64,000 nucleotides of DNA from Staphylococcus delphini (GCF_900636325.1 NZ_LR134263.1:1488001-1552000), one strand, 5' to 3'. Shown: positions 28,959-37,794, numbered from the stretch's first letter. Notes: generated from the sequence alone by a model not told the origin. Made by a program: numbers and translations.

Positions 28959-29501
28959 ATGCATTTTGAAGAAAAAACCATTTCTAAAGAATCGATTTAT
29001 AAAGGAAAGATCATTGAAGTAGAAAAACATAAAGTTTCATTACCCAACAATGAAACCGCATATCGCGAAGTAGTGAAGCATAATGGGGCAGTCGCAATTT
29101 GTGCTTTAACACCGGATCAACAAGTTATTTTAGTGAAGCAATACCGTAAAGCTTTAGAACAAGAGTTGTTAGAAATACCTGCAGGCAAACTTGAACCCGG
29201 AGAAGACCGTGAATCAGCTGCGATGAGAGAACTTGAAGAAGAAACAGGTTATAAAGCAAAGAAACTCACTTTAATTGGTGAAGTTTATGGCACACCTGGT
29301 TTTTCAAATGAGAAAATTTCTGTTTATTTTGCAGATAATTTGGTTGAAGGTGAAGTTAACTTAGACGAAGATGAATTTGTTGAGAAAGTGCTTTATTCAT
29401 TAGAAGATGTGAAAAAAGCTATTGAAGCCCGTACGATTAAGGATGCGAAAACATTCATCGCATTTCAACATCTATTATTACATTATAATCATTCTAATTA
29501 A
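28959..29501 (+). CDS. nudF: ADP-ribose pyrophosphatase, Nudix hydrolase
   Basis: Hydrolyses ADP-ribose to AMP and ribose 5-phosphate. The Nudix box is perfect (G76-x5-E82-x7-R90-E91-L92-x-E94-E95-x-G97), and the acidic segments further on fit the ADPRase group. ATG 28959 follows AGGAGAGGAC; upstream in-frame codons to 28878 would run into the divergent gene and are rejected. Length 180. It precedes fur, as in Bacillus (nudF-fur-xerD order). Confidence 0.93.
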   Translation: MHFEEKTISKESIYKGKIIEVEKHKVSLPNNETAYREVVKHNGAVAICALTPDQQVILVKQYRKALEQELLEIPAGKLEPGEDRESAAMRELEEETGYKAKKLTLIGEVYGTPGFSNEKISVYFADNLVEGEVNLDEDEFVEKVLYSLEDVKKAIEARTIKDAKTFIAFQHLLLHYNHSN

Positions 29502-29565
29502 GAAGCGAAAATGGTTGCTTTTTTTCTCAATTACTGGTAATTTATAACAAGAAAACATATTTAAT

Positions 29566-29584
29566 TGTAATAATTATAATTTTC
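29566..29584 (+). promoter_or_regulatory. Possible Fur box over the fur promoter
   Basis: The 19-mer TGTAATAATTATAATTTTC matches 14 of 19 positions of the classical Fur box (GATAATGATTATCATTATC) and contains a TATAAT -10-like hexamer at 29575-29580, about 25 bases before the fur start. This would permit autoregulation; the AT-rich background makes the match only suggestive. Confidence 0.4.
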
Positions 29585-29604
29585 AGTAGAGGAGTGAGGC
29601 TTCC

Positions 29605-30060
29605 GTGGAGGAAAGACTGAATCGCGTGAAGCAACAGTTGCAACAGTCTTCTTACAAATTAACACCGCAACGTGAAGCAACCGTGCGTGTATTAATCGAA
29701 AATGAAGCTGACCATTTAAGTGCCGAAGATGTGTATTTAAAAGTGAAAGAAAAAGCACCAGAAATAGGGCTCGCAACCGTTTACCGTACATTAGAACTAT
29801 TAGCAGATTTAAAAGTTGTCGACAAAGTGAGTTTTGGCGATGGCGTTTCTCGATTTGATTTACGTAAAGAAGGCTCAAAACATTTCCATCACCATTTAGT
29901 TTGTATGGAATGTGGTCGCGTAGATGAAATTGAAGAAGATTTATTACCACAAGTTGAAGAACGTGTAGAAAATGAATTTAACTTTAAAATTTTAGACCAT
30001 CGTCTGACATTTCATGGCATTTGTGAAACTTGTCAAAAAGAAGGCAAGGGTGCGAAATGA
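29605..30060 (+). CDS. fur: Ferric uptake regulator Fur
   Basis: Iron-responsive repressor, 151 residues. Winged-helix N-terminus with the recognition segment GLATVYRTLELL, the His-rich metal site KHFHHHL (92-98) and structural zinc cysteines C100/C103 (CMEC) and C140/C143 (CETC). The GTG start 29605 is supported by the GAGGAGTGAGG upstream and by the conserved MEERLNRVKQQL beginning. It lies between nudF and xerD; the sequence agrees with Fur rather than PerR or Zur of staphylococci as I recall them. Confidence 0.95.
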   Translation: MEERLNRVKQQLQQSSYKLTPQREATVRVLIENEADHLSAEDVYLKVKEKAPEIGLATVYRTLELLADLKVVDKVSFGDGVSRFDLRKEGSKHFHHHLVCMECGRVDEIEEDLLPQVEERVENEFNFKILDHRLTFHGICETCQKEGKGAK

Positions 30061-30099
30061 TAATCAAGTACAGTGCTTGAACAGAATTGGAGGCAATCT

Positions 30100-30987
30100 A
30101 TGGAAGAAGTTCGAGATGAGTATTTAAGATTTATTCAAATTGAAAAAGGGCTATCCAACAATACGATTGCAGCTTATCGCCGTGATTTGAATCATTATTT
30201 GAACTATTTGACTGAGCATAAAGTCGCGAATTTGAACTTTGTGGATCGCCAAATGATTCAAGAGTGGTTTGGTTTTTTACATGATGAGGGGCGCTCAGCA
30301 AAAACCATTGCGCGCTTTACATCTACAATTCGGAGTTTCCATCAGTTTGCTTTGAGAGAAAACTATACCTCACATGATCCCACTGTACTTATCGAAACAC
30401 CTAAATATGATCGTAAACTTCCAGATGTATTATCCATTGCAGAAGTTGATCAATTATTAATGGCGCCTGATGAATCGAAAGTTAACGGCTATCGTGATAA
30501 AACAATGCTCGAGCTACTGTATGCAACAGGCATGCGTGTTTCTGAACTAATCAATATTGAAGTTGAGGATATCAATTTAATGATGGGCTTTGTCAAAGTG
30601 TTCGGTAAAGGGAGTAAAGAACGCATTGTCCCATTAGGCGAAACGGTCATTGATTGTTTAACACACTATATTCAAAATATCAGACCGCAGTTACTAAAGC
30701 ATACGGTCACACATGTTTTATTTTTAAATTTACATGGCAAACCACTTTCCAGACAAGGCGTTTGGAAAATGATTAAGCAAACGGGTGTCAAAGCAGGGAT
30801 TATGAAGCGTTTAACCCCACATACATTACGGCATTCATTTGCGACACATTTATTAGAAAATGGGGCCGACTTACGTGCTGTACAAGATATGTTAGGACAT
30901 TCTGATATATCCACAACACAGCTGTATACACATATTACGAAAAATCAAATTCGTAAAATTTACCAAGACTATCATCCAAGAGCGTAA
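30100..30987 (+). CDS. xerD: Site-specific tyrosine recombinase XerD
   Basis: Resolves chromosome dimers at dif with XerC at division. N-terminal SAM-like core-binding domain (1-90) and catalytic domain with complete residues Arg146, Lys170, His241, Arg244, His267 and Tyr276 (LGHSDISTTQLYTH). Length 295. ATG 30100 is chosen because TGGAGG precedes it and the protein then begins as in S. aureus; the frame is open nine codons further up. It is a housekeeping recombinase, not a mobile-element integrase. Repeat copy B begins seven bases after its stop. Confidence 0.95.
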   Translation: MEEVRDEYLRFIQIEKGLSNNTIAAYRRDLNHYLNYLTEHKVANLNFVDRQMIQEWFGFLHDEGRSAKTIARFTSTIRSFHQFALRENYTSHDPTVLIETPKYDRKLPDVLSIAEVDQLLMAPDESKVNGYRDKTMLELLYATGMRVSELINIEVEDINLMMGFVKVFGKGSKERIVPLGETVIDCLTHYIQNIRPQLLKHTVTHVLFLNLHGKPLSRQGVWKMIKQTGVKAGIMKRLTPHTLRHSFATHLLENGADLRAVQDMLGHSDISTTQLYTHITKNQIRKIYQDYHPRA

Positions 30988-30993
30988 AATGGA

Positions 30994-31426
30994 TGGAGCT
31001 AGGACATTAAAAATTTTTGATGCTATTGATGCAATATTTTTGTTAAACTTGCCCTCCCTATGATTGGTGGCTTTAGATTGCCTTCATGGCTTCGCGTTCC
31101 TAGGGGCTGGCCCTACAACTAAATTCGGCTTGATTATAGTGTACATTTGGTGGTAGCCGAATTGGATTTTCCGGACCAGCTGATCCCTCAGGAGTCTCAG
31201 CCTTCTGGGCAATCTTATATCAAATACACAGAACTGAAGGCAAGTTTATGAAATCAAGAAAACAATAGCATCAATTTTTATCCCATTTACGCTCATTTTC
31301 CGACCGTTTTAAAGTCATTAATGAATATGCAATCTATGTATAGCTTGAGGCTTAATTTTTTCAAGCCCCATCCCTTGGTACACACAACAAAATACAGTAA
31401 AGAAGCTGAGGAAACTTAATGTCCCA
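30994..31426 (-). repeat. Large non-coding palindromic repeat, copy B
   Basis: Inverted copy of the repeat at 20817-21249. Its ends lie in what looks like a split terminator: GGATGGAGCTAGGACATTAA on the left and TTAATGTCCCATC...CCATCC on the right can pair with each other, so the element appears to sit in the loop of a CTGGGAC-type hairpin. It follows xerD directly and may itself end that transcript. No coding sequence is visible on either strand. Confidence 0.85.
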
Positions 31427-31695
31427 TCACCCATCCTTTTTAATGTTTAATGCTAAAAATCGCTCATAATCATACATATACAACTTTCAGTGCATTCCAA
31501 TTATGATTTCAACAGCAGTACAACATTTGAAATACGTTACCCCGAAAGATAACAAAAACTGTCCGAGACTTACGAGGAATCAGCCCCCTAGGAAGAAATT
31601 CGAGCCCTTAAAGACAGCCACAACGTTACATAGAAGCGTCATTTTACAAATTTGAAGGGTCATGATTTAACCTCAAATAATTGAAGTGCTTGAAA
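31427..31695. other. Intergenic region with a short degenerate relative of the repeat
   Basis: No gene is seen. Bases 31558-31618 resemble the core of copies A and B with the centre deleted: CTGTC...GACAG arms instead of ATTGCC/GGCAAT, with the inner blocks GAGACTtaCGAGGaATCAGC and CCCCTAGGAA in the same order. The remainder is AT-rich and unremarkable. Confidence 0.5.
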
Positions 31696-32202
31696 TTATT
31701 TCCTTCTTACCTCTAAAGCCGCTTCTCTTGCTGCAATAACCTCACTTCTATCTCTCAGCTGATGATGATGTAAGATCCCTGGTGTTTCTACCACAGTATC
31801 AGTCATTTGAAAATTCGGAAACTGCGTCTTAACTTTTTCAATCATTGTTGTTGTGAGGGGGAGTTGAATGGGTGAAAACGGAATTTCTTGTGCAGTATCA
31901 TGTATCAACTGTGTTAATATATTTAAATAGGCTTGTCGTGCAAGTCCTAAAGTGGCCATCGTCTCTTCAGAATAATTTGCTATAATTTGATAAGCTTTGT
32001 TAAATGTTTTGTGCGCACCTTTAAAGTTACCACGACGATAATGATAACTTCCTGTCGCTAGCAAAATCAAACTTACGACCGCATCTTGTTTTGAAAAGGC
32101 GTGTTGCATTTTCCATGCTTCTTCTAAAATATCATGACAGAGAAAATAATGTTGTTCATGATGAAACTGATAGTAAAAATGGACTAAATCATTTTCCAAC
32201 AT
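31696..32202 (-). CDS. DUF309 domain protein (YpuF-like)
   Basis: Small helical protein (168 residues) of unknown function. The family motif is present near the N-terminus as FLCHDILEEAWK, with further helices LILLATGSYHYRRGNFKGA. It is divergent from scpA. Bacillus ypuF, also a DUF309 gene, sits just upstream of scpA, so the association is old. GGAGTGAG precedes the start on the reverse strand. Role unknown. Confidence 0.85.
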   Translation of the reverse strand: MLENDLVHFYYQFHHEQHYFLCHDILEEAWKMQHAFSKQDAVVSLILLATGSYHYRRGNFKGAHKTFNKAYQIIANYSEETMATLGLARQAYLNILTQLIHDTAQEIPFSPIQLPLTTTMIEKVKTQFPNFQMTDTVVETPGILHHHQLRDRSEVIAAREAALEVRRK

Positions 32203-32296
32203 GGCTCACTCCAAAAATTTATTTTTATACATCAAACATGTTATAATATTTTTTGTTATTATGCACATTACATGCGTTATGAAATGAGGTACAGAT

Positions 32297-33025
32297 ATGT
32301 ACGAAGTGAAACTGGATGCTTTTAACGGGCCTTTAGACTTATTATTGCATCTTATCAATGAATTTGAAATTGATATATATGACATCCCTATGCGCGAATT
32401 AACTGAACAATATATGCAGTACGTTCACGCTATGAAAAAATTAGAGATCAATATTGCAAGTGAATATTTATTGATGGCTTCAGAATTACTGATGATTAAG
32501 AGTAAAATGTTGTTGCCTGATACGTCATCTGATTTCGTTGAAGAAGAAGACCCCCGTGAGGCACTCGTTGAAAAGTTAATCGAATATCAAAATTACAAAG
32601 CTTATTCAGAAATGTTAGAAGAGAAACGTCAAGCACGTGAACATTATTTCACGAAACCCCCGACAGATCTTTCGCATTATGAACACTCTGAACGCCTTCC
32701 CGAAGATACGACAATTGATTTAACGAAACTGATCGTCGCTTATCAAAAGATGAAAACGCGTGTCTCATTGAAGAAGCCGACCACTGTGGATATTCGAAAA
32801 GAAACGTATACGATCCAACAATCAACGACATATATTTATGATAAATTAAAGAAAGTTTCTCAAATAACATTTTTTGATTTATTTACATTTAATGAATCTA
32901 TCGAACACGTCGTCACACATTTTCTAGCTTTACTCGAAATGTCAAAAACAGGCATGATACAATTGCAACAAGTGAAAGCTTTCCACAACTTTGAAATTAG
33001 AAAAGGAGTAAATTATGACGCTTAA
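32297..33025 (+). CDS. scpA: Segregation and condensation protein A
   Basis: Kleisin subunit that bridges SMC heads in the bacterial condensin complex. The 242-residue protein begins with the kleisin N-terminal pattern ([16 protein letters not shown]) and ends with the winged-helix domain. GAGGTACAG precedes ATG 32297; a TATAAT hexamer at 32242-32247 may be its -10. It overlaps scpB by 11 bases, so the two SMC partners are co-translated. Confidence 0.95.
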   Translation: MYEVKLDAFNGPLDLLLHLINEFEIDIYDIPMRELTEQYMQYVHAMKKLEINIASEYLLMASELLMIKSKMLLPDTSSDFVEEEDPREALVEKLIEYQNYKAYSEMLEEKRQAREHYFTKPPTDLSHYEHSERLPEDTTIDLTKLIVAYQKMKTRVSLKKPTTVDIRKETYTIQQSTTYIYDKLKKVSQITFFDLFTFNESIEHVVTHFLALLEMSKTGMIQLQQVKAFHNFEIRKGVNYDA

Positions 33026-33557
33026 AGTTACTGAAGCGCTAACTGCGATACTGTATACGGTTGGTGAAGATGGCATTGATGAAGCACAACTGATGGCATC
33101 ACTCGACGTGGATTACGAGACGTTAACCCATGCGATCGATACACTGGCGTTACCTGGGCTCATGATACAAAAATTTGGTCAAACTTATGTTTTAACGACC
33201 CAAAAAGAGGCAGAACCATATATCGAATCACTCATTATTAATAAAGCCTCTGCCAAATTGTCACAAGCTGCTATGGAAGTGTTAGCCATTATTGCCTATA
33301 ATCAGCCGATGACACGTAATGATATCGAATTGATACGCGGGATTCAATCTGACGGTCCTGTTAAAACATTGATTGCTAAAGGATTGATTGAACCTAAAAC
33401 CAATCCCGAAGCCCGTGGACAACAGCTCTTTACTACAGATTTATTTTTAAATGTCTTTGGTTTGGAAAGTCTTGAGGCACTTCCAACAACAGATGAAGAA
33501 GAAGAGGAAATTGAATCGTTTTTCAGCCAACTGGTGAATCAGAAAGGAGATTCTTAA
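33015..33557 (+). CDS. scpB: Segregation and condensation protein B
   Basis: Dimeric winged-helix partner (KITE) of ScpA in the SMC complex. Length 180. Tandem wHTH domains are visible: the second contains [20 protein letters not shown] and [13 protein letters not shown] sequence ([12 protein letters not shown]). AGGAG lies before ATG 33015, within scpA. The stop codon is followed immediately by rluB at 33558. Confidence 0.95.
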   Translation: MTLKVTEALTAILYTVGEDGIDEAQLMASLDVDYETLTHAIDTLALPGLMIQKFGQTYVLTTQKEAEPYIESLIINKASAKLSQAAMEVLAIIAYNQPMTRNDIELIRGIQSDGPVKTLIAKGLIEPKTNPEARGQQLFTTDLFLNVFGLESLEALPTTDEEEEEIESFFSQLVNQKGDS

Positions 33558-34304
33558 ATGAGTCAAGAATTAGAAAGATTACAAAAACGTATTGCGAACA
33601 GTGGTTATACCTCTCGACGTAAAGCAGAAACATTAATTGAAGAAGGTAAAGTACAGGTCAACGGTAAAACTGTCACTGAATTAGGGACAAAAGTACGTCC
33701 ATCAGATGAAGTGACCGTAGAAGGGATTCCACTTGAGCAAGAAGACAAACTTTATATCCTGTTCTATAAACCTGCGCAAGTGATTACAAGCGTTTCAGAT
33801 GATCGCGGTCGAAAAGTCGTTACTGATTATTTTGATGACTTAGAAACACGCATTTATCCAGTGGGACGTTTAGACTATGACACATCTGGATTGCTGTTAT
33901 TAACAAATGATGGTGAGTTTACCAACTTAATGACACATCCACGTTATAAAATTCCAAAAACGTATGTTGCGAAAATAGAAGGTTATATTTTACGTGAACA
34001 AGTGAAACAACTTGAAAAAGGGATTCAACTTGAAGATGGACTCACACAACCTGCAAAAGTAAAAGTGAAAAAGCAAAATAAAGAAAAAAATACATCACTT
34101 GTTGAAATTACCATTACTGAAGGGCGTAATCGTCAAGTGCGTCGGATGTTTGAACATTTTGGTTTTAGCGTACAAAAGTTATCACGCGTTTCATTTGGTC
34201 CGCTCACATTGAAAGGGCTCGGTGCTGGAGAAGGACGTGTATTATCACCGCATGAAGTGAAATCACTCCGTCACCTTGCAGAAAATGGTCAACAACAACG
34301 CTAA
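33558..34304 (+). CDS. rluB: 23S rRNA pseudouridine synthase RluB
   Basis: Makes a pseudouridine in domain V of 23S rRNA. N-terminal S4 RNA-binding domain (about 5-60; RLQKRIANSGYTSRRKAE) and catalytic domain with Asp106 in GRLDYDTSGLLLLTNDG, and the late motif EGRNRQVRRMFEH. Length 248. AGAAAGGAGATTC before ATG 33558 lies in the end of scpB. The scpA-scpB-rluB order is shared with Bacillus. Confidence 0.94.
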   Translation: MSQELERLQKRIANSGYTSRRKAETLIEEGKVQVNGKTVTELGTKVRPSDEVTVEGIPLEQEDKLYILFYKPAQVITSVSDDRGRKVVTDYFDDLETRIYPVGRLDYDTSGLLLLTNDGEFTNLMTHPRYKIPKTYVAKIEGYILREQVKQLEKGIQLEDGLTQPAKVKVKKQNKEKNTSLVEITITEGRNRQVRRMFEHFGFSVQKLSRVSFGPLTLKGLGAGEGRVLSPHEVKSLRHLAENGQQQR

Positions 34305-34342
34305 CTATGATTCAAGTCGGCACGCACGTCATTGTTTTATTA

Positions 34343-34370
34343 TTACCCGAATAAATCATTATGGTATAAT
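34343..34370 (+). promoter_or_regulatory. Possible extended -10 promoter of srrAB
   Basis: TGGTATAAT (TATAAT at 34365-34370) has the extended -10 TG; the -35 candidate TTACCC is weak. It lies about 43 bases upstream of the srrA start. Confidence 0.45.
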
Positions 34371-34412
34371 ATGCTTTGAGTTAGAAATGTCACCATGTGT
34401 GGGAGGTATGTC

Positions 34413-35138
34413 ATGATGACTAATGAAATCTTAGTCGTAGATGATGAACATCGAATTAGAAAATTATTAAAATTATATTTAGAAAGAGAAGGTTATGTCA
34501 TTGCAGAAGCTAGTGATGGACGCGAAGCATTAGACATGGCGACAAAATATGATTATTCATGTATTTTGTTAGATTTAATGTTGCCTGAAATGGATGGTCT
34601 TGAAGTTGCGGTTAAATTACGCGAACTTAAAGATACGCCTATTATAATGCTCACTGCAAAAGGCGAAGAAAATAATCGCGTTGAAGGTTTTGAATCAGGT
34701 GCCGATGACTACATCGTTAAGCCATTTTCACCACGCGAAGTTGTGTTACGTGTTAAAGCGTTATTACGTCGTACAGAATCTTCAAAAGCTGAACAAAACG
34801 AGCCACATGCCCGTGATATGATTGAATTTAAACATTTAACGATTGATAATGATGCACATAAGGTATTGGCAGATGGGACGCCGGTTAATCTCACGCCAAA
34901 AGAATATGAATTACTCATTTTATTAGCTAAAACACCGAATAAAGTATTTGATAGAGAACAATTATTAAAAGAAGTTTGGCATTATGAATTTTACGGTGAT
35001 TTACGTACTGTAGATACACATGTCAAGCGTTTGCGTGAAAAATTAAATCGTGTTTCTGCAGATGCAGCAAAAATGATACAAACCGTTTGGGGTGTAGGTT
35101 ATAAATTCGAAGTGAGCAAGTCGGATGAAACGACTTAA
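34413..35138 (+). CDS. srrA: Respiratory response regulator SrrA
   Basis: OmpR/PhoB-class response regulator controlling respiration, anaerobic metabolism and nitric oxide defence. Receiver domain with the acidic pair in VVDDEHR, phospho-acceptor Asp54 in LLDLMLPEMDG (53 if the second ATG is used), Thr and Lys switch residues, and a C-terminal winged helix (DLRTVDTHVKRLREKL). GGGAGG precedes ATG 34413 by six bases; ATG 34416 is also possible. The frame extends up to 34395 but that precedes the ribosome binding site. It overlaps srrB by 14 bases. Confidence 0.95.
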   Translation: MMTNEILVVDDEHRIRKLLKLYLEREGYVIAEASDGREALDMATKYDYSCILLDLMLPEMDGLEVAVKLRELKDTPIIMLTAKGEENNRVEGFESGADDYIVKPFSPREVVLRVKALLRRTESSKAEQNEPHARDMIEFKHLTIDNDAHKVLADGTPVNLTPKEYELLILLAKTPNKVFDREQLLKEVWHYEFYGDLRTVDTHVKRLREKLNRVSADAAKMIQTVWGVGYKFEVSKSDETT

Positions 35139-36885
35139 TAACGTTGTCGTAAAACTGTGGTTAACTATTATTTTAATAGTAACGACAGTTTTAATTTTAT
35201 TAAGTGCTGCATTAATCACATTTTTCCAATATTATTTCACGCAAGAAACCGAACGCGCGCTCTATCAAAGTGCTGAAAACGTCAACCAAGTGTTACTCAA
35301 AAATGATAATCGAAAACTCGCGATTGAACATAGTGAAGCTTTGTTAGAGGATAATAAAGGTCTTATCATCTTACCTGACCGTGCGCATATCAATGAAAAA
35401 GATACGGTTAAAAAGAAAATGCTTAAAGAAATCAGTGAACATCCAAATTTTGATCGTGTACTGAAAGAAAATCATTCTGAGTTACAACATGTTACTTTTA
35501 AAATTGATGGTAAAACGCATACTTATGTATTACTCGGTTATCCTTCTAAAGATAACAACGCCCAATCTTCAGCGATATTTATTTATCAAGATTTAAAAAG
35601 TATTGATGATACGAATAACATCATTACCATTATGATTTTAATTACAGCTGTCGTTTTCCTAGCCATTACAACGGTTTTCGCATTTTTCTTATCAACACGC
35701 ATTACAAATCCATTGCGTCAACTTAAAACCCAGGCGAAAGAAGTTGCTCGAGGAAACTATGACAAACGTGTGCCAATTCAAACAAGAGATGAAATTGGTG
35801 AGCTCGCCATGACTTTTAACAAAATGAGTCGTAGCATTCAAACGCATATCGACGCATTAACGACATCTAAAAATATTCGTGATACCCTTATTAATTCAAT
35901 GGTTGAAGGGGTATTAGGTATCAATCATAAAAAACAAATTATTATTTCAAATGCTTTAGCTGAACGGATGCTTTCAGAATTAAACGCATCTGACCGCGAA
36001 ATGTTTAATCAACAAATTGAAGATACATTTGAGAGTCAAAAAACGGAATATCGAGAATATGAAATGAATCAGCGTTTTTATGTGATTATTATGAGTCATA
36101 TTAAAAAAATTCAAGCGAATGGTGAAGGTGGCCTTGTTGCTGTCGTACGTGATATGACAAACGAACATGAGCTTGAACAAGTGAAAAAAGACTTTATCGC
36201 TAGTGTCTCTCACGAATTGCGCACACCGATTTCATTGTTACAAGGGTATACCGAGTCAATCGTGGATGGTGTCGTCACTGAACCAGAAGAAATCAATGAA
36301 TTTTTAACGGTAGTATTAGATGAGTCTAAACGATTAAGTCGCTTAGTCAATGAATTGTTGAATGTCGCAAAAATGAATGCTGAAGGTTTGAATGTGACGC
36401 AAGAAGTGCAACCGATGCAAGATTTAGTTAGAAAAATGGCGATGAAATATCGTCAACAAGCACAAGAACTAGATTTGACCTTAGATATTCAAATGGACGG
36501 CGAGATGGCTTCACTTTGGTACTATGACTTTGATCGTATGGAACAAGTGTTGACGAACCTTGTCGATAATGCGTCACGTTATACACAACCTGGCGATACC
36601 ATTTCAATTAAAGCAACGGCGGATCATGACCATCAAATTTTAACTGTTGAAGACACAGGCGTTGGTATCGCACCGCAACATTTAGAGAAACTGTTCGAGC
36701 GTTTTTATAAAGTGGACTCTGCACGTAAACGGGGCTCGCAAGGAACAGGGCTTGGATTGTTTATTACACGCATGATTGTAAATGCGCACGGAGGTCATAT
36801 CCGTGTAGAAAGTGAACTCGACAAGGGGACGAAATTTATCATTTCACTACCTAAAAAGTCACATGTAGCAAAAGAAAATGAATAA
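35125..36885 (+). CDS. srrB: Respiratory sensor histidine kinase SrrB
   Basis: Membrane sensor kinase for SrrA. Transmembrane helices at about 11-33 and 165-189 flank an extracytoplasmic domain; then HAMP (about 190-242), a PAS-like domain (about 250-350), HisKA with phospho-His363 in SHELRTP, and HATPase with N, G1 (DTGVGI) and G2 (GTGLGL) boxes. Length 586. The translated protein contains no cysteine at all, while the S. aureus enzyme is reported to sense redox through a disulfide in its catalytic domain. Otherwise intact. Confidence 0.96.
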   Translation: MKRLNNVVVKLWLTIILIVTTVLILLSAALITFFQYYFTQETERALYQSAENVNQVLLKNDNRKLAIEHSEALLEDNKGLIILPDRAHINEKDTVKKKMLKEISEHPNFDRVLKENHSELQHVTFKIDGKTHTYVLLGYPSKDNNAQSSAIFIYQDLKSIDDTNNIITIMILITAVVFLAITTVFAFFLSTRITNPLRQLKTQAKEVARGNYDKRVPIQTRDEIGELAMTFNKMSRSIQTHIDALTTSKNIRDTLINSMVEGVLGINHKKQIIISNALAERMLSELNASDREMFNQQIEDTFESQKTEYREYEMNQRFYVIIMSHIKKIQANGEGGLVAVVRDMTNEHELEQVKKDFIASVSHELRTPISLLQGYTESIVDGVVTEPEEINEFLTVVLDESKRLSRLVNELLNVAKMNAEGLNVTQEVQPMQDLVRKMAMKYRQQAQELDLTLDIQMDGEMASLWYYDFDRMEQVLTNLVDNASRYTQPGDTISIKATADHDHQILTVEDTGVGIAPQHLEKLFERFYKVDSARKRGSQGTGLGLFITRMIVNAHGGHIRVESELDKGTKFIISLPKKSHVAKENE

Positions 36886-36903
36886 GCAAGGATGATTTCA
36901 TAC

Positions 36904-36948
36904 AGGAACGACGGTGTCTCATTTTACAATCGAGGTGTCGCCGTTCCT
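36904..36948 (+). terminator. Weak hairpin after srrB
   Basis: AGGAACG (36904-36910) pairs with CGTTCCT (36942-36948), with further interior pairing (CGGTGTCTC against GAGGTGTCG, imperfect). There is only an AT-rich tail, so termination may be partial. Confidence 0.5.
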
Positions 36949-37043
36949 AATTTATATCTTAAGGATGTTTAAGTTGTTGCAAATAGATTGTATTCAAAAG
37001 TTATCTCATGTAAACTAATAACGAAAATAATAAAAATTAATTC

Positions 37044-37180
37044 ATCTTCGGGGTAGGGTGTAATTCCCAACCGGCAGTAAAATAAGCCTGCGACCTGCAA
37101 ATGATGTTCAGTTCTGCATCTTTGTGGCTGATCTAGTGAGATTCTAGAGCCGACAGTTAAAGTCTGGATGGGAGAAGATG
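37044..37180 (+). promoter_or_regulatory. FMN riboswitch (RFN element)
   Basis: The conserved RFN sequences are easy to read: CATCTTCGGGGTAGGGTG at the 5' end, AATTCCCAACCGGCAGTAA, CCTGCGACCTGC, the GTGGCTGATCTAGTGAGATTC block, CCGACAGTTAAAGTCTGGATG, and a closing GGGAGAAGATG. P1 is CATCTTC (37044-37050) with GAAGATG (37174-37180). It lies directly upstream of ribU, whose product imports riboflavin, so FMN should turn uptake off. Confidence 0.95.
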
Positions 37181-37206
37181 GAGGTTTATTTGTGTTGCTT
37201 TTTATT

Positions 37207-37248
37207 CCTCCTATTCGTGAAAGATGAATTTAATAGGAGGTCTTTTTT
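37207..37248 (+). terminator. Riboswitch expression platform: terminator that also hides the ribU ribosome binding site
   Basis: CCTCCTATT (37207-37215) pairs with AATAGGAGG (37232-37240), and a TCTTTTTT run leads into ATG 37249. The right arm contains the AGGAGG Shine-Dalgarno sequence, so the same hairpin could stop transcription and block translation. GGAGG at 37180-37184, at the end of P1, could pair with CCTCC as an antiterminator. Confidence 0.75.
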
Positions 37249-37794
37249 ATGAAGCAAAAGCAAACGAAACGAATGATAACGGTAGGGATGTTAAGTGCGA
37301 TTGCAATTGTACTGACATTTATAAAGTTTCCGTTGCCATTTTTACCGCCATATTTAACGATTGATTTCAGTGATGTGCCCGCATTATTGGCGACATTTAC
37401 ACTCGGTCCGGTTGCGGGACTACTCGTGGAATTGATTAAAAACTTACTGAATTTCTTTTTCAACTTGAGTGATCCTGTTGGGCCAGTAGCTAACTTTTTA
37501 GCAGGTGCGAGTCTATTGCTTGTAAGTTATGGATTCTATCGTAAGAATCAAACTACAAAACATCTCATTTTAGGATTAATTGCTGGTACCATTGTCATGA
37601 CCATTGTGTTAGCTGTCATGAACTATTTCGTGTTACTACCACTTTATGGCATGATTATGAACCTTACTGATGTCGCGAATAATCTTAAGTTGATCGTCGC
37701 TGCAGGGATTCTTCCATTTAACATCATCAAAGGCGCACTGATATCTATTATTTTTATATTGCTCTATCAACGCATTGGACATATTTTGAAATAA
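37249..37794 (+). CDS. ribU: Riboflavin transporter RibU (ECF substrate-binding subunit)
   Basis: Membrane S-component that binds riboflavin and works with the shared EcfA/EcfA'/EcfT module encoded elsewhere. The 181 residues hold about six hydrophobic segments, a conserved FPLPFLPPYLTIDFSDVPAL region near the N-terminus, and the family's GPVAGLLVELIKN segment. Control by the FMN riboswitch immediately upstream supports the assignment strongly. A GGCTGG-type terminator follows. Confidence 0.95.
   Translation: MKQKQTKRMITVGMLSAIAIVLTFIKFPLPFLPPYLTIDFSDVPALLATFTLGPVAGLLVELIKNLLNFFFNLSDPVGPVANFLAGASLLLVSYGFYRKNQTTKHLILGLIAGTIVMTIVLAVMNYFVLLPLYGMIMNLTDVANNLKLIVAAGILPFNIIKGALISIIFILLYQRIGHILK

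Noticed and set aside
30100..30987. Tyrosine recombinase as a sign of a mobile element
   Set aside because: It is XerD at its conserved place after fur, with full-length housekeeping sequence and no att-like duplication or cargo around it.
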